Assembly: GCF_033446605.1 (NCBI RefSeq) | Contig: NZ_JAWQUO010000023.1 | Span: forward strand, 1 to 64,000 | Direction: 5' to 3' | DNA length: 64,000 nucleotides | Source of the DNA: Iodobacter sp025352645 | Lineage (GTDB): Bacteria; Pseudomonadota; Gammaproteobacteria; Burkholderiales; Chitinibacteraceae | Shown here: in pieces, positions 26,880 through 36,278 of the stretch | Position numbering within the stretch: position 1 is the stretch's first letter | Layout of the letters: the number at the start of each line of letters is the position of its first letter | Translations under genes and position numbers: made by a program | Notes under the pieces: model-generated | What the model was told of the DNA's origin: nothing | Seen by the model: only the letters and a program-made list of their open reading frames with translations | Databases searched by the model: none

Positions 26880-28502
26880 ATGTTAAGAATCAATGAAGTA
26901 AAACTACCGCTTGATCATTCGGAAGAAGAATTAAAACAGGCGCTGCTGAAGCGCTTGGCTATCTCTAGCAATGATCTGATTAGCTTTAGTATTTTTAAGC
27001 GCAGCTACGATGCGCGTAAGCGTACTGCAATTTTGCTAATCTACTCCTTAGATGCCGAAGTTAAGCAAGAGGCCGCAGTGCTTAAGCGCTTAAGCAGCGA
27101 TCGTCATATTATGCTTACACCCGATATTGAATATCAGTATGTGGGCAGCGCACCAGCGGGGTTGGTAGATCGCCCGGTGGTAATTGGCACTGGCCCCTGT
27201 GGCTTGTTTGCTGGCTTGTTGCTGGCACAAATGGGCTTTAAGCCGATTATCCTTGAGCGTGGTAAGGCAGTACGTGAGCGCACTAAAGATACTTGGGGCC
27301 TATGGCGCAAGGGCGAGCTGAATCCTGAATCCAATGTGCAATACGGTGAAGGCGGCGCGGGCACCTTTTCTGACGGTAAGCTTTACAGCCAAATTAAAGA
27401 CCCTAAGCATTTAGGTTATAAAGTTTTACAAGAATTTGTAAAAGCCGGTGCGCCAGATGAAATCATGTATGTCAGCAAGCCGCATATCGGTACTTTCCGC
27501 TTGGTGAGTATGGTAGAAAGCATGCGCGCCAATATTATTGAGCTGGGCGGTGAAGTGCGGTTCTCTAGCAAGGTAGAGCAGCTGATTTTGGCTGATGGCC
27601 AAGTTGAAGGCGTTGAGCTGGCGAACGGCGAAAAAATCTTGTCTAAGCACGTGGTGCTGGCGATTGGTCATAGCGCTAGGGATACCTTTTACAAGCTATT
27701 TGAGCAGGGCGTGTATATGGAGGCCAAGCCGTTCTCTCTTGGATTCCGTGTAGAACACCCGCAAGCGCTGATTGATACCGCTCGCTTTGGTGCTAGTGCT
27801 GGCCATCCTATTTTGGGTGCTGCGGATTATAAATTGGTGCATCACGCCAGCAATGGCCGCTCGGTGTATAGCTTCTGTATGTGCCCTGGTGGCACGGTGG
27901 TGGCGGCCGCATCCGAGCCAGGACGCGTGGTGACCAACGGCATGAGCCAGTATTCCCGCAATGAGCGCAATGCCAATGCGGCGATTGTGGTGGGGATTAC
28001 GCCCGAGATCGATTTCCCTGGCCATCCGCTGGCAGGGATTGAGCTGCAACGTAAATGGGAAAGCAAAGCTTTTGAAGTGGGCGGCAGCAGCTACCAAGCC
28101 CCTGCGCAAAAGCTGGGTGATTTCCTTGCTGGCAAGCCATCCACCGAGTTTGGCGTGGTGGTGCCGTCCTATACCCCGGGTGTACATCTCACTGATTTAA
28201 GCGATTGCCTACCTGAATACGCCATTACCGCCATTCGTGAGGCAATGCCTGCTTTTGATAAGCAAATCAAAGGCTTTGGTATGGCTGATGCACTGTTTAC
28301 CGGCGTAGAAACGCGTACCTCGTCGCCAGTGCGGATTAAACGTGATAACGACAGCTTGCAAAGCATCAATACCAAAGGCTTATTCCCTGCAGGCGAAGGT
28401 GCTGGCTATGCGGGGGGGATTTTATCGGCGGGGGTAGATGGGATTAAAATTGCTGAAGCGGTGGCTTTAAGCATTTTGAATGAATTAAAAGTGGCTGATT
28501 AA
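26880..28502 (+). CDS. FAD-dependent oxidoreductase (COG2509-like)
   Basis: A 540-aa flavoprotein. An N-terminal domain of about 90 residues precedes the dinucleotide site VVIGTGPCGLFAG (about 100-112) with ERG at the end of the second strand. Later motifs include GEGGAGTFSDGKL, VLAIGHSARDT and a C-terminal FPAGEGAGYAGGILSAGVDG. These fit the 'uncharacterised FAD-dependent dehydrogenase' family, for which no reaction is established. There is no export signal. Monocistronic; the start has GGAAAGACAG before it. Confidence 0.88.
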   Translation: MLRINEVKLPLDHSEEELKQALLKRLAISSNDLISFSIFKRSYDARKRTAILLIYSLDAEVKQEAAVLKRLSSDRHIMLTPDIEYQYVGSAPAGLVDRPVVIGTGPCGLFAGLLLAQMGFKPIILERGKAVRERTKDTWGLWRKGELNPESNVQYGEGGAGTFSDGKLYSQIKDPKHLGYKVLQEFVKAGAPDEIMYVSKPHIGTFRLVSMVESMRANIIELGGEVRFSSKVEQLILADGQVEGVELANGEKILSKHVVLAIGHSARDTFYKLFEQGVYMEAKPFSLGFRVEHPQALIDTARFGASAGHPILGAADYKLVHHASNGRSVYSFCMCPGGTVVAAASEPGRVVTNGMSQYSRNERNANAAIVVGITPEIDFPGHPLAGIELQRKWESKAFEVGGSSYQAPAQKLGDFLAGKPSTEFGVVVPSYTPGVHLTDLSDCLPEYAITAIREAMPAFDKQIKGFGMADALFTGVETRTSSPVRIKRDNDSLQSINTKGLFPAGEGAGYAGGILSAGVDGIKIAEAVALSILNELKVAD

Positions 28503-28748
28503 GAATTTTGTTGTTATTTATTAGGCATAAGGTGGTGGGGGCAGGCTTTTGTTTGGCTTAAGCCTCGCCATTGCTGTGTTTTACCTCACCCATACTGGGT
28601 AATATGCCCAAATCATTTTGATTTATATTATGCCTCAGGCGTTTATAATCAGGCATATATTCATTAAATAAATATTGAATTGGCATTGGGCGTACTTGCT
28701 ATACGGGTAGGCCCAATATTTGCCTTTCAAAAAATAAAAGGAATCATC

Positions 28749-29411
28749 GTGCGTATTACTCTGCCACTTATTTTAGCTTTATTACTTTCAGCGTGTGCCA
28801 CCAATGATTTAGGGGAAAAGCGTGATTTTAATAAAACCGAGCTGGGCGCTTTAATTGGTGTAGTTGGTGGTGCTGCTGCAGGGGCCGCCATTAATCATAA
28901 TAACCGTGGCAAAGGTGCGCTGATTGGTGCTATTGGCGGTGGTTTGGCGGGTGGTGGGATTGGTTACTATATGGATAAGCAAACCAAGGATTTTCAACAG
29001 CAATTAGCTGCTGAAATTCAGCGTGGTGATATCACCGTACAAAAAATGGCCGATCAATCCTTATTGGTGAGCATGACTTCTAATACCGGTTTTGATACCA
29101 ATTCGTCGGTATTAAAAGCGGGCTATACCCCAACGCTAGATAAAATTGCCAAAATTGTGAATCAATATGGCAAAACATCTATTTCTATTGTTGGCCATAC
29201 CGACAACACCGGTAGCGTAACGGTAAATCAAAGCGTATCAGAGCGCCGCGCTCAATCGGTGGCGGATTACTTTGTTAGCCGCAATGTAAATGCAGTACGT
29301 CTTGATGCATCAGGCCGTGGCAAGGCTGAGCCACGCTCCAGCAATGAAACGGAAGCAGGCCGTAGCTTAAATCGCCGCGTAGAATTACGTATTGTGCCGG
29401 TTGCTGCTTAA
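28749..29411 (+). CDS. OmpA-family outer-membrane lipoprotein with glycine zipper
   Basis: About 220 aa. From the GTG at 28749 it begins with a lipoprotein signal ending in the lipobox LLSAC. A glycine zipper follows (ALIGVVGGAAAGAA and ALIGAIGGGLAGGGIG), then a peptidoglycan-binding OmpA C-terminal domain with GHTDNTGS and NQSVSERRAQSVADYF. The layout matches E. coli YiaD. An upstream ATG at 28680 would put 23 residues before the signal; AAGGA eight bases before the GTG supports the later start. Likely tethers outer membrane to cell wall. Confidence 0.9.
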   Translation: MRITLPLILALLLSACATNDLGEKRDFNKTELGALIGVVGGAAAGAAINHNNRGKGALIGAIGGGLAGGGIGYYMDKQTKDFQQQLAAEIQRGDITVQKMADQSLLVSMTSNTGFDTNSSVLKAGYTPTLDKIAKIVNQYGKTSISIVGHTDNTGSVTVNQSVSERRAQSVADYFVSRNVNAVRLDASGRGKAEPRSSNETEAGRSLNRRVELRIVPVAA

Positions 29412-29603
29412 TTGCATTGGGGCGCAATTTATCGCGCCCTTACTATTGGCCTTAACTTTTTTGCATGTACCGCGTAAGGCAGAGCATTGTGTGATGCAAT
29501 TATTTATCTAATTGATGCCGCTTAAGTTGCTATTTAGCAACTTTAATTGTGAAATAGAGGATAGATCCGTACACTGCTGCCCTTTATTGCCATGGGCGCT
29601 TGT

Positions 29604-30329
29604 ATGCTTTATTTGCTTCGAATGCTGTTGATGTCGCTACACTTTATTGTCGCTGGCATGATTGGCATCCTGATTGGCCTTTGTCGCCCATTTAATCCTG
29701 ATAATAGCCGCCTCTGTGGCCGTCTTTACTCGCTACCTGCCATGCCTATTCTTGGCTTTAAGGTAAGGGCAGAGATCAAAGGCCTGTTAGAGCATCAACG
29801 CTCTTGTGTGATTGTGGCTAATCACCAGTCTAATTATGATTTATTTGTATTTGGCCGTGCTGTGCCTGCACGTACCGTGACCATTGGTAAAAAAAGCCTG
29901 AAATGGATTCCATTTTTTGGTCAGCTATTTTGGTTGGCGGGAAATGTGCTGATCGATAGAGGCAATGCACAGCGGGCTAAAAAAGCCATGCTGACCACAA
30001 CCGATACCTTGCAACATAAAGACACGTCTATTTGGGTGTTTGTTGAAGGCACCCGCAATAAAGGTCGTGGCTTATTACCTTTTAAAAAGGGTGCATTTCA
30101 AATGGCAATTAATGCGGGTGTGCCTATTTTACCGGTCTGTGTGAGCACTTATAGTAATCATATGCGGTTAAATAATTGGCATTCTGCAGAGGTACTCATG
30201 CGCTCGCTAGAGCCTATTTCTACTACTGGTTTAACACAGAATGATTTACCTGCTTTAATTGAGCAGTGCCGCAATCAAATGCTGGCGTGTATTGAAGAGT
30301 TGGATAAAGAATTAATGTCGCGCAGTTAA
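29604..30329 (+). CDS. plsC: 1-acyl-sn-glycerol-3-phosphate acyltransferase PlsC
   Basis: Adds the second acyl chain to lysophosphatidic acid at the inner membrane, giving phosphatidic acid. The about 241-aa protein shows the catalytic NHQSNYD (NHx4D), GKKSLKWIPFFGQ, the VEGTRNKGRGLLPFKKGAF block and GVPILPVCVST. The E. coli protein begins MLYIFR and this one MLYLLR at 29604, so I prefer that to the ATG at 29592. The 3' end overlaps the leftward hydrolase gene by 18 bases. Confidence 0.95.
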   Translation: MLYLLRMLLMSLHFIVAGMIGILIGLCRPFNPDNSRLCGRLYSLPAMPILGFKVRAEIKGLLEHQRSCVIVANHQSNYDLFVFGRAVPARTVTIGKKSLKWIPFFGQLFWLAGNVLIDRGNAQRAKKAMLTTTDTLQHKDTSIWVFVEGTRNKGRGLLPFKKGAFQMAINAGVPILPVCVSTYSNHMRLNNWHSAEVLMRSLEPISTTGLTQNDLPALIEQCRNQMLACIEELDKELMSRS

Positions 30330-31043
30330 ATATTCTTTAATGGCCTGCAATACCCATTCGCCATCATCTAATGGTAAATCGTGCCCTGCCTGGGGGTGAA
30401 CTAAGCAGGGCACTTGCCATTTTTTGGCTAGTGTTTGTGAGCAAGTGGGGCTCACTAATTGATCTACTCCACCAGATAATAGCAAAATGGGTACATTGGG
30501 TTGGCTGGCTTTATAGCGCATTGCAGCTAGTAATTGGCGCAGGATATTTAGGGTGTTAATGGGGTATTGGCGTTGCATTGCCATCCAATCGTTTAATACA
30601 GCTTGGGGTCGAGTTTGGCTGGTTAATTGTAAAATAATCCGCTCTTTTTCCTTGGGGCTGCTGATTAATAAACGCAGCAAGGCAGGGTAGCTGTGGGGCC
30701 TTAGCCGCTGATAAAAAGGATTTATCGGCCTTAAGCTGGTATTGATGAGTATGCAGGCGCTTATTTCTTCTGGAAACGCTTTAGCCCAAGCTACAGCTGC
30801 CATTGCACCTAATGAAATGGCTAATACATGATAGGGGCTGGGCTGTGTTGCTAAGCTTTGCCGGATATGCTCTACCATTGCTTCAATATGGCTGAGGCTA
30901 GCTTGCTGATGTAATACGCCATTGCCTGGCCAATCAATAGTGATGATCTTATCATTGGGCCAAGCCGCTTGCGCTTTGGTAATAAAATCACCCCAATGCC
31001 GAGATTCACGCATTAGCCCACGTAATAGCACCCATGTTTTCAT
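30312..31043 (-). CDS. alpha/beta hydrolase
   Basis: About 243 aa, alpha/beta-hydrolase fold with a weakly conserved nucleophile segment (LAISLGAMAAV, lacking the first glycine of GxSxG), an acid in GGVDQLVSP and a histidine in AGHDLPLDD. BioH-like carboxylesterases look similar, but assignment is not possible. The start at 31043 overlaps the stop of the upstream peptidase gene as ATGA, giving translational coupling. The longer reading to 31082 lies inside that gene and is less likely. Confidence 0.8.
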   Translation of the reverse strand: MKTWVLLRGLMRESRHWGDFITKAQAAWPNDKIITIDWPGNGVLHQQASLSHIEAMVEHIRQSLATQPSPYHVLAISLGAMAAVAWAKAFPEEISACILINTSLRPINPFYQRLRPHSYPALLRLLISSPKEKERIILQLTSQTRPQAVLNDWMAMQRQYPINTLNILRQLLAAMRYKASQPNVPILLLSGGVDQLVSPTCSQTLAKKWQVPCLVHPQAGHDLPLDDGEWVLQAIKEYLTARH

Positions 31044-32050
31044 ATAATTCCGTACCAAAGCGCTTCGGCTTCTTGTTTGCAATTAATATAATGATTGGCT
31101 TTAGGTAGCCATTTGCTGTGATCGTGAACTGCACGTAATAAAAATTCAAATAATAATAAATGACTGCGCAATACTCTTTGTTGGCGATGTGGCACAATTG
31201 GGTTAAATAAGCCTAATAAAGACATTAATTGGCGTGGGTTTTTTTTAACCCATAGCCAAGAGCCTAATTCTAAAGTCAGTGGTAAAAAAAACTGACCACT
31301 CCCACTATTTTCTGTATATAAATAATCCCAAATATCGCCGTGGGTACAATACTGCAAAGCCTGTGGTTCAATTACATAAGGATGATGTGGGTAGCTTTGA
31401 TCAAATAAGGCTTTAAGTGCATAAACTTCGGCTAAATTAGGAAAAGGAATCCGCGTATGGGCATAGGGAAACCACAGTCTATCTCTTAGGCCAAAGCCAG
31501 AGTGGCAATCGAGTGCAATACTAAATGGGCTATTGAGTAATTGGGATTTAACCACATTGCAAAGCGCTTGATTTTCTAATTCCATGCTTGCGTTTAATTC
31601 GCCTCGATACCAAGGCAGATGCGGGCTAATTCTATGCCCACCGACTAGAAAAGACGTTTTTTCTGCGGATTCAATTGGCGCATTGCGCATTAAATCTACC
31701 CCGTAGCCATTGCTACGTGTGCCTCGGGCGATGCCAATTGGGTTAATGAGCGGCATAAACACCAAACGCATGTTTTTTAGGGTGTGCTGTAAGCCACTAT
31801 CCCAGCGCAACCTGACTAAGAGCGAGCGTAGGAATGCCAACACAATTTGGCTACCAATCCGCTCTAAGCCATGCACCCCGCCAAAAAATCCCAGCACAGG
31901 GGCATCTAGTGCTGTGCTGCCCATGCTGATGCTATAGAGCGGAAAGCTCACTTCGTGCCTTTTAACCTCGCCGTGCTGTTGCACACGTAAGACATTTCCT
32001 GCTTGCAAGATAATGTCTTCCAGCTCAATTAGTTCTGGTAATTGCAGCAT
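31040..32050 (-). CDS. M14-family zinc carboxypeptidase-like protein
   Basis: A 336-aa protein with zinc ligands in GVHGLERIG (HxxE) and a later DCHSGFG histidine. The segment PLINPIGIARGTRSNGYGVDLMRN carries the substrate-binding arginine typical of M14/succinylglutamate-desuccinylase relatives. It has no signal peptide, so it would act in the cytosol, perhaps on a peptide or an N-acyl amino acid. First gene of a coupled pair with the hydrolase. The substrate is unknown. Confidence 0.83.
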   Translation of the reverse strand: MLQLPELIELEDIILQAGNVLRVQQHGEVKRHEVSFPLYSISMGSTALDAPVLGFFGGVHGLERIGSQIVLAFLRSLLVRLRWDSGLQHTLKNMRLVFMPLINPIGIARGTRSNGYGVDLMRNAPIESAEKTSFLVGGHRISPHLPWYRGELNASMELENQALCNVVKSQLLNSPFSIALDCHSGFGLRDRLWFPYAHTRIPFPNLAEVYALKALFDQSYPHHPYVIEPQALQYCTHGDIWDYLYTENSGSGQFFLPLTLELGSWLWVKKNPRQLMSLLGLFNPIVPHRQQRVLRSHLLLFEFLLRAVHDHSKWLPKANHYINCKQEAEALWYGII

Positions 32051-32139
32051 GACTTACTCAGGTAAGTGAGATCAAGGTGCTTTTATAGTAAGCAGCGGCG
32101 GATGCTGCATGGCTTATTTATATTCTGTTGCCTTGCATC

Positions 32140-32808
32140 TTACCTAATATACATTTGGTTTAGCTTTACTTCTAGCTTGCGTTGTACTGTTTCAAAGGAT
32201 GCGCTTAACAGCCAGTAAATGGCGGCGGCCATTAAATAGAGAGGAAAGGGCTGAAAGGTGGTGGCGATGACTTCCTTACTGGCAAGCATAAGCTCGCTGA
32301 CCGAAATAACGGATACGAGTGAGGTATCTTTAATTAGGCTAATCAGGCTATTAGATAAGCTGGGTACAGCTAGGCGTAAAGCTTGCGGAGCAACCACGTA
32401 ACGCAGTGTTTGGCTATTTGTTAGACCTAGGCTTTTACCGGCATCCCATTGCCCTTGGGTAATGCCATTGATAGAGCCACGTAGCGTTTCAGATAAATAA
32501 CCACCCACATTGAGGCTTAAAGCTAAAACACCCGCGGTGAGCGGCTCAAACTGGATGCCAATGCTGGGTAGGCCAAAATAAATGACAAATAATTGCACCA
32601 ACAGTGGTGTGCCGCGAATACAGCTGACATAAACGGCGCATATTTGTGATAACACGGGGATTTTACTCAGCCGGATCAAAACCACCAAGATGGCGATAAG
32701 TAAGCCGCCTAGCATGGAAGCGATCGCTAAAAAGAGCGTATAGCCCGCGCCATGCAGCAAAATTGGAAACGCGTCTTTAAGTAGCTGTATTAAGCTGGGT
32801 AAATCCAT
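32140..32808 (-). CDS. amino-acid ABC transporter permease (cystine/polar type)
   Basis: A 222-aa inner-membrane permease of the His/Glu/Gln/Arg/opine family with about five helices. It has the conserved ATPase-contact EAA-like loop, here as SLNVGGYLSETLRGSINGI followed by GQWDAGKSLGLTN. Closest in character to the cystine permease TcyL/YecS. It follows the binding-protein gene by 173 bases, with a terminator hairpin between, so it is probably made at lower level. No ATPase gene lies beside it in this window. Confidence 0.9.
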   Translation of the reverse strand: MDLPSLIQLLKDAFPILLHGAGYTLFLAIASMLGGLLIAILVVLIRLSKIPVLSQICAVYVSCIRGTPLLVQLFVIYFGLPSIGIQFEPLTAGVLALSLNVGGYLSETLRGSINGITQGQWDAGKSLGLTNSQTLRYVVAPQALRLAVPSLSNSLISLIKDTSLVSVISVSELMLASKEVIATTFQPFPLYLMAAAIYWLLSASFETVQRKLEVKLNQMYIR

Positions 32809-32823
32809 TTCCTTGCTCCAAAA

Positions 32824-32852
32824 ATAAAAACCCCCAGTCGTAACAGGGGGTG
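32824..32852 (-). terminator. intercistronic hairpin between binding protein and permease
   Basis: On the minus strand ACCCCC-loop-GGGGGT is followed by TTTTTATTTTT. It lies between the binding-protein gene and the permease gene and would allow only partial read-through into the permease. Confidence 0.85.
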
Positions 32853-32981
32853 TAGATCTTACATTTACTGGTTGATATTACATACAACGATTTTTAGTCC
32901 ACGAAATACACGAGCAGATGAAATATTGCATTTTTTCGTATAACTCGTGGGCTATGTATTTTGATGTGCTATGCCGCTATT

Positions 32982-33758
32982 TTACTGTGCAACCGGCGGT
33001 TTGCTCACATCACGATCAAACCATTTCTTAGATATTTTGGTGAAACTACCATCTGCTTGCAAATCCGCCAAGGCTTTATTTAAGGATGCCTTAAATTTAG
33101 GGTTACCTTTTACAAAAGGAATGCCTGATTTTTCGATATCACCCAGTGGCGCACCGGCTTTCAGTGGCAATTTGGTTTTCTTCACGATATAAGGAATCAG
33201 CAAGCTATCGTTCAGCGCAGCATCAATGCGGCTAAGCGCTAAATCTTGCAAATATTCTTGGGAGCCTGGATAGGTTTTAACGTCGATTCCACCTACTGCC
33301 TTGGCGATATCGGCATAGTTAGTGCCTTGACCTAAGCCTAGTTTTTTACCTTTTAAATCATCTAAGCTTTTGAATACGCGGGTTTCATTGCTACGCACAA
33401 TCAGCTGCGGGCTAGATAGCGTGTAAGGCTCAGAAAAATCAAAGGTCTCCTTGCGCTTGTCGGTGATGCCTACTTGGTTAATCACAATATCGTACTTGCC
33501 AGCTTGTAAGCCAGCCAGCATGGCACTCCACTCACTGGTACTAAACTCTGCTTTTACCCCTAGTTTTTGTGCTAAAGCTTTAGCTAGCTCAACTTCAAAA
33601 CCCGTTAATTCATTGTTTTCTTTGTAATTAAACGGTGGGTAAGTGCCTTCTACCGCAATTTTTAACGTGCCGCGTTGTTTAATGGTATCGAGTAAATCGG
33701 CTGCACCCGCGTGAATTGTAAAACCTAGTAAAGCTGCAGCAAGCAAGAATTTGCGCAT
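32982..33758 (-). CDS. periplasmic amino-acid-binding protein (cystine type)
   Basis: A 258-aa solute-binding protein with a signal peptide (cleavage near HAGA-A at about residue 19). It has family-3 SBP motifs: GTLKIAVEGTYPPFNYKE, GFEVELAKALAQKLG and YDIVINQVGITDKRKE. It resembles FliY/TcyJ of E. coli, which binds cystine. The nearby sulfur amino-acid operon (35268-40097) supports a cystine ligand. It is followed by a terminator and then the permease gene. High periplasmic abundance relative to permease is expected. Confidence 0.9.
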   Translation of the reverse strand: MRKFLLAAALLGFTIHAGAADLLDTIKQRGTLKIAVEGTYPPFNYKENNELTGFEVELAKALAQKLGVKAEFSTSEWSAMLAGLQAGKYDIVINQVGITDKRKETFDFSEPYTLSSPQLIVRSNETRVFKSLDDLKGKKLGLGQGTNYADIAKAVGGIDVKTYPGSQEYLQDLALSRIDAALNDSLLIPYIVKKTKLPLKAGAPLGDIEKSGIPFVKGNPKFKASLNKALADLQADGSFTKISKKWFDRDVSKPPVAQ

Positions 33759-33933
33759 TTGTATATTCCTTTTTGATCTAAATAAATGTTTTCAAATGCA
33801 ATATTCGCATAGTTGCACAGTGCTGAACAGAATTTTTAAGTGGCAATGACATGGTAATTTTGACTAAGACAAAAACAAGGGGCTGGACGACGAGGAGTAA
33901 ATAGCGATTTTAGCCTATAGTTTGTAAAGCGCT

Positions 33934-34641
33934 TTATTTTCTATATTTATTTTCTATGGATAAATTACTACCGTCTTTATCCATGCCTTGCAATATTTTA
34001 TTATAAAAATTTATTTTTTTATTATCCATATTGATATTACAGGCAAGGTACATTTCTGATTGATTAAATAAAAAAATGGGTGTTATCTTATCTGATAAGT
34101 TTTTTCTTTTTAAAATGGCTAGCCCAAGTAGCTCACCCGTCGCCCAAAAATCAAAACGATTTTTTAATAGTTTTTGTGGGTTATCTTCATCTGTTTTTGC
34201 AAGATCTACTTTAAAACCTTTTTTAATTAAATACTCTGCAATCGCATCGCCGCGATAAGTACCAATAGAATAAGGCTTTAATTCATCTAGATTTTTAGGT
34301 GCACGTGTATCACCTTGTTTGGCAAAGATATACCAATTATTTTTGACCAATGGTCCCACCCATTGAAACAGCGCTTCGCGCTCGGGGGTGCGGGTGGTTG
34401 AAAAAACGCAGGTGTCGCGCTCTTTTTGGGCTAATTGATAAGCCCGTACCCAAGGATAGGCGGTTATGGTGTAGTTTTCTTTGGCACGCAACATTATTTC
34501 AATCACTTTCTCAGTAGAGATTCCACTGACCTTTTGGCTTTTGGCATCCAAGATATTAAACGGCGGGTAATCCTCGGTGGTTAAGGTTAATGCCAGTGCT
34601 GGGCCGCTTAGTATGATTAGAGTCAAAAACGTTGATTTCAT
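33934..34641 (-). CDS. orphan periplasmic solute-binding protein
   Basis: A 235-aa protein with a cleavable signal peptide (MKSTFLTLIILSGPALA). It has the short SBP_bac_3-like fold: LTTEDYPPFN at the start, TRTPEREALFQWVGP and YRGDAIAEYLIKKGF. Proteins of this class, lacking a cognate permease and often found near chemoreceptors or two-component systems, are common in Neisseriales and Vibrionaceae. Ligand unknown. It is separate from the cystine-type binding protein by 175 bases and carries its own start. Confidence 0.82.
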   Translation of the reverse strand: MKSTFLTLIILSGPALALTLTTEDYPPFNILDAKSQKVSGISTEKVIEIMLRAKENYTITAYPWVRAYQLAQKERDTCVFSTTRTPEREALFQWVGPLVKNNWYIFAKQGDTRAPKNLDELKPYSIGTYRGDAIAEYLIKKGFKVDLAKTDEDNPQKLLKNRFDFWATGELLGLAILKRKNLSDKITPIFLFNQSEMYLACNINMDNKKINFYNKILQGMDKDGSNLSIENKYRK

Positions 34642-35267
34642 TTTCTAATCCAAATAAAGGCCGCACAAAATAACCGTTTTATATCTCTTATCTAGTGGTA
34701 TTAGCAGAAGGTTTTTCATCGTGGTTTATGTATCTCTGCTTAGCTGGTCTTGTTATTCAGATCTGGCGCTAGGATTAGGTAAATCATGTTTTTGTTTTAG
34801 ACCTTTAATGCGCAAAGTACAACGCCTCTACCTAGCTAGTAGACAGCTCGCTGTGGTTTGCTTGTCAGTTTAAAGCAGCGCCCCCTAGGGGTTATCTCCC
34901 CTCATGCCGATAATCTCAGGTCAACCACAAAAATGAGCAAAAGGCATACGAAGGTGATTTTTTAGATTTTTTCTTGGCTTTGCTTACTTTTTGTTCAGCT
35001 TGTGGCGTGCCTTATCGTACCCCCCTTAAAGGCACAGCCCTGTGCCAATCAAAAACATAAAATAATAATATTAAAGTAATTTTTTATAGCCAAACGATAT
35101 AAAAACCGGCTAAGCTAGCCTTTATAGACTAAATGAGTCTAAAAAAACAGTTTAAATAATATTTTGATCGATAGAGGCCTATATGTCTAAACACTCTTTT
35201 TTACTCATCTCTTGTCGATGCTGCACCGTGGAGCCTGCCGTGTTTACAAAGTGATCGAGGTGTTTAA
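34642..35267. other. 626-base gap, no gene seen
   Basis: Divergent region between the orphan binding protein and the oxygenase operon. I see only a CCCCTAGGGG palindrome near 34885. No ORF, RNA gene or dispersed repeat is evident. The promoter of the sulfur operon should lie in its right part. Confidence 0.45.
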
Positions 35268-36275
35268 ATGAGCTTGCCTGTTTTAGATTTATCCCTGTTT
35301 TATAGTGAAAATCGTGATGAATTCTTGCGTGATCTGCGCCATGCCGCGCGGGATTACGGGTTTTTTTATTTGCGTGGTCATGGCATCAGTGAGGGCTACC
35401 AGCAGGACATGCTGACCTTAGCAAGGCAGTTTTTTGCTTTAAGCCAGGCCGAGAAAATGGCGGTGGGTATGGTGAATTCACCGCATTTTCGCGGCTATAC
35501 CCGCCAAGGGGGCGAGCTGACTGCAGGGCGGGCCGATCAGCGCGAGCAATTTGACACGATGAATGAGGGCCGAGCGGCCCTTGATACAGAGCCTGCATGG
35601 CGGCGTTTGCAAGGCCCCAATCAATGGCCGGAAAGCCTGCCTGCATTAAAAGCGGGTTTGTTGTTTTGGCAAGATAGTTTAAGTGCAATTTGTGAGCGGC
35701 TGATGCAGGCTTTTGCGCTGGCATTGGGCCAGCCAGAAGATATCTTTGCAGCGCTTTACCGTGGCGAGCCGTTTCAGCATTTAAAGATGATTCGTTATCC
35801 GGGTATAGGGCAAGCGGGGCAAGGGGTGGGCGCGCATAAAGATGCGGGGCTGCTGACCTTGGTGATGCAGGATAAGCAGTCTGGCTTGCAGGTGGCCACA
35901 TCTCAGGGCTGGCTCGATGCGCCCCCTTTGCCTGGCACGTTTGTGGTGAATATTGGCGAGCTACTAGAGCTGGCTTCTGGCGGCTATTTGCAAGCCACCT
36001 TACATAGAGTGGTGTCTCCACCCGTGGGGATTGAGCGTTTGTCTTACGCGTTCTTTATGGGGCCAAGGCTGGATGCTGCCGTGCCTTTACTGCAGCTGCC
36101 GGCTGAGCTTAGCAAGCAGTTGGCGGCGGTGTCAGTTGATCCGGCGAACCCATTGTTTAGCCATGTAGGTGAAAACGTACTAAAAGGCCGAGCGCGCTCA
36201 CATCTGGATGTGGCGGCAAGGCATTATCCTGATTTTTGTTTGTCAGCCGGTATTAAAACTACAGAAAGAGTTTAG
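35268..36275 (+). CDS. isopenicillin-N-synthase-like 2OG-Fe(II) oxygenase
   Basis: A 335-aa non-heme iron oxygenase. The N-terminal DIOX_N part (LDLSLFYSENRDEFLRDLR) is followed by the 2OG-FeII domain. The facial triad is in HKDAGLLTLVMQD (His and Asp) and ATLHRVVSPP (His), and the HRVV arginine region would hold the 2-oxoglutarate carboxylate. Relatives hydroxylate or desaturate small molecules. It starts an operon: the CBS gene begins three bases after its stop. Its role in sulfur metabolism is inferred from that position only. Confidence 0.85.
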   Translation: MSLPVLDLSLFYSENRDEFLRDLRHAARDYGFFYLRGHGISEGYQQDMLTLARQFFALSQAEKMAVGMVNSPHFRGYTRQGGELTAGRADQREQFDTMNEGRAALDTEPAWRRLQGPNQWPESLPALKAGLLFWQDSLSAICERLMQAFALALGQPEDIFAALYRGEPFQHLKMIRYPGIGQAGQGVGAHKDAGLLTLVMQDKQSGLQVATSQGWLDAPPLPGTFVVNIGELLELASGGYLQATLHRVVSPPVGIERLSYAFFMGPRLDAAVPLLQLPAELSKQLAAVSVDPANPLFSHVGENVLKGRARSHLDVAARHYPDFCLSAGIKTTERV

Positions 36276-36278
36276 TCA

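Noticed and set aside
27696..28187. 163-codon leftward frame opposite the FAD oxidoreductase
   Set aside because: His/Arg-rich antisense reading of a conserved flavoprotein.
31043..31197. Upstream extensions of the hydrolase gene at 30312
   Set aside because: They lie within the peptidase gene; the ATGA overlap at 31043 is the natural start.
35386..36021. 211-codon leftward frame opposite the 2OG-Fe oxygenase
   Set aside because: It is antisense to a conserved enzyme with intact metal motifs, and its Pro/Ala/Arg-rich product has no recognisable domain.
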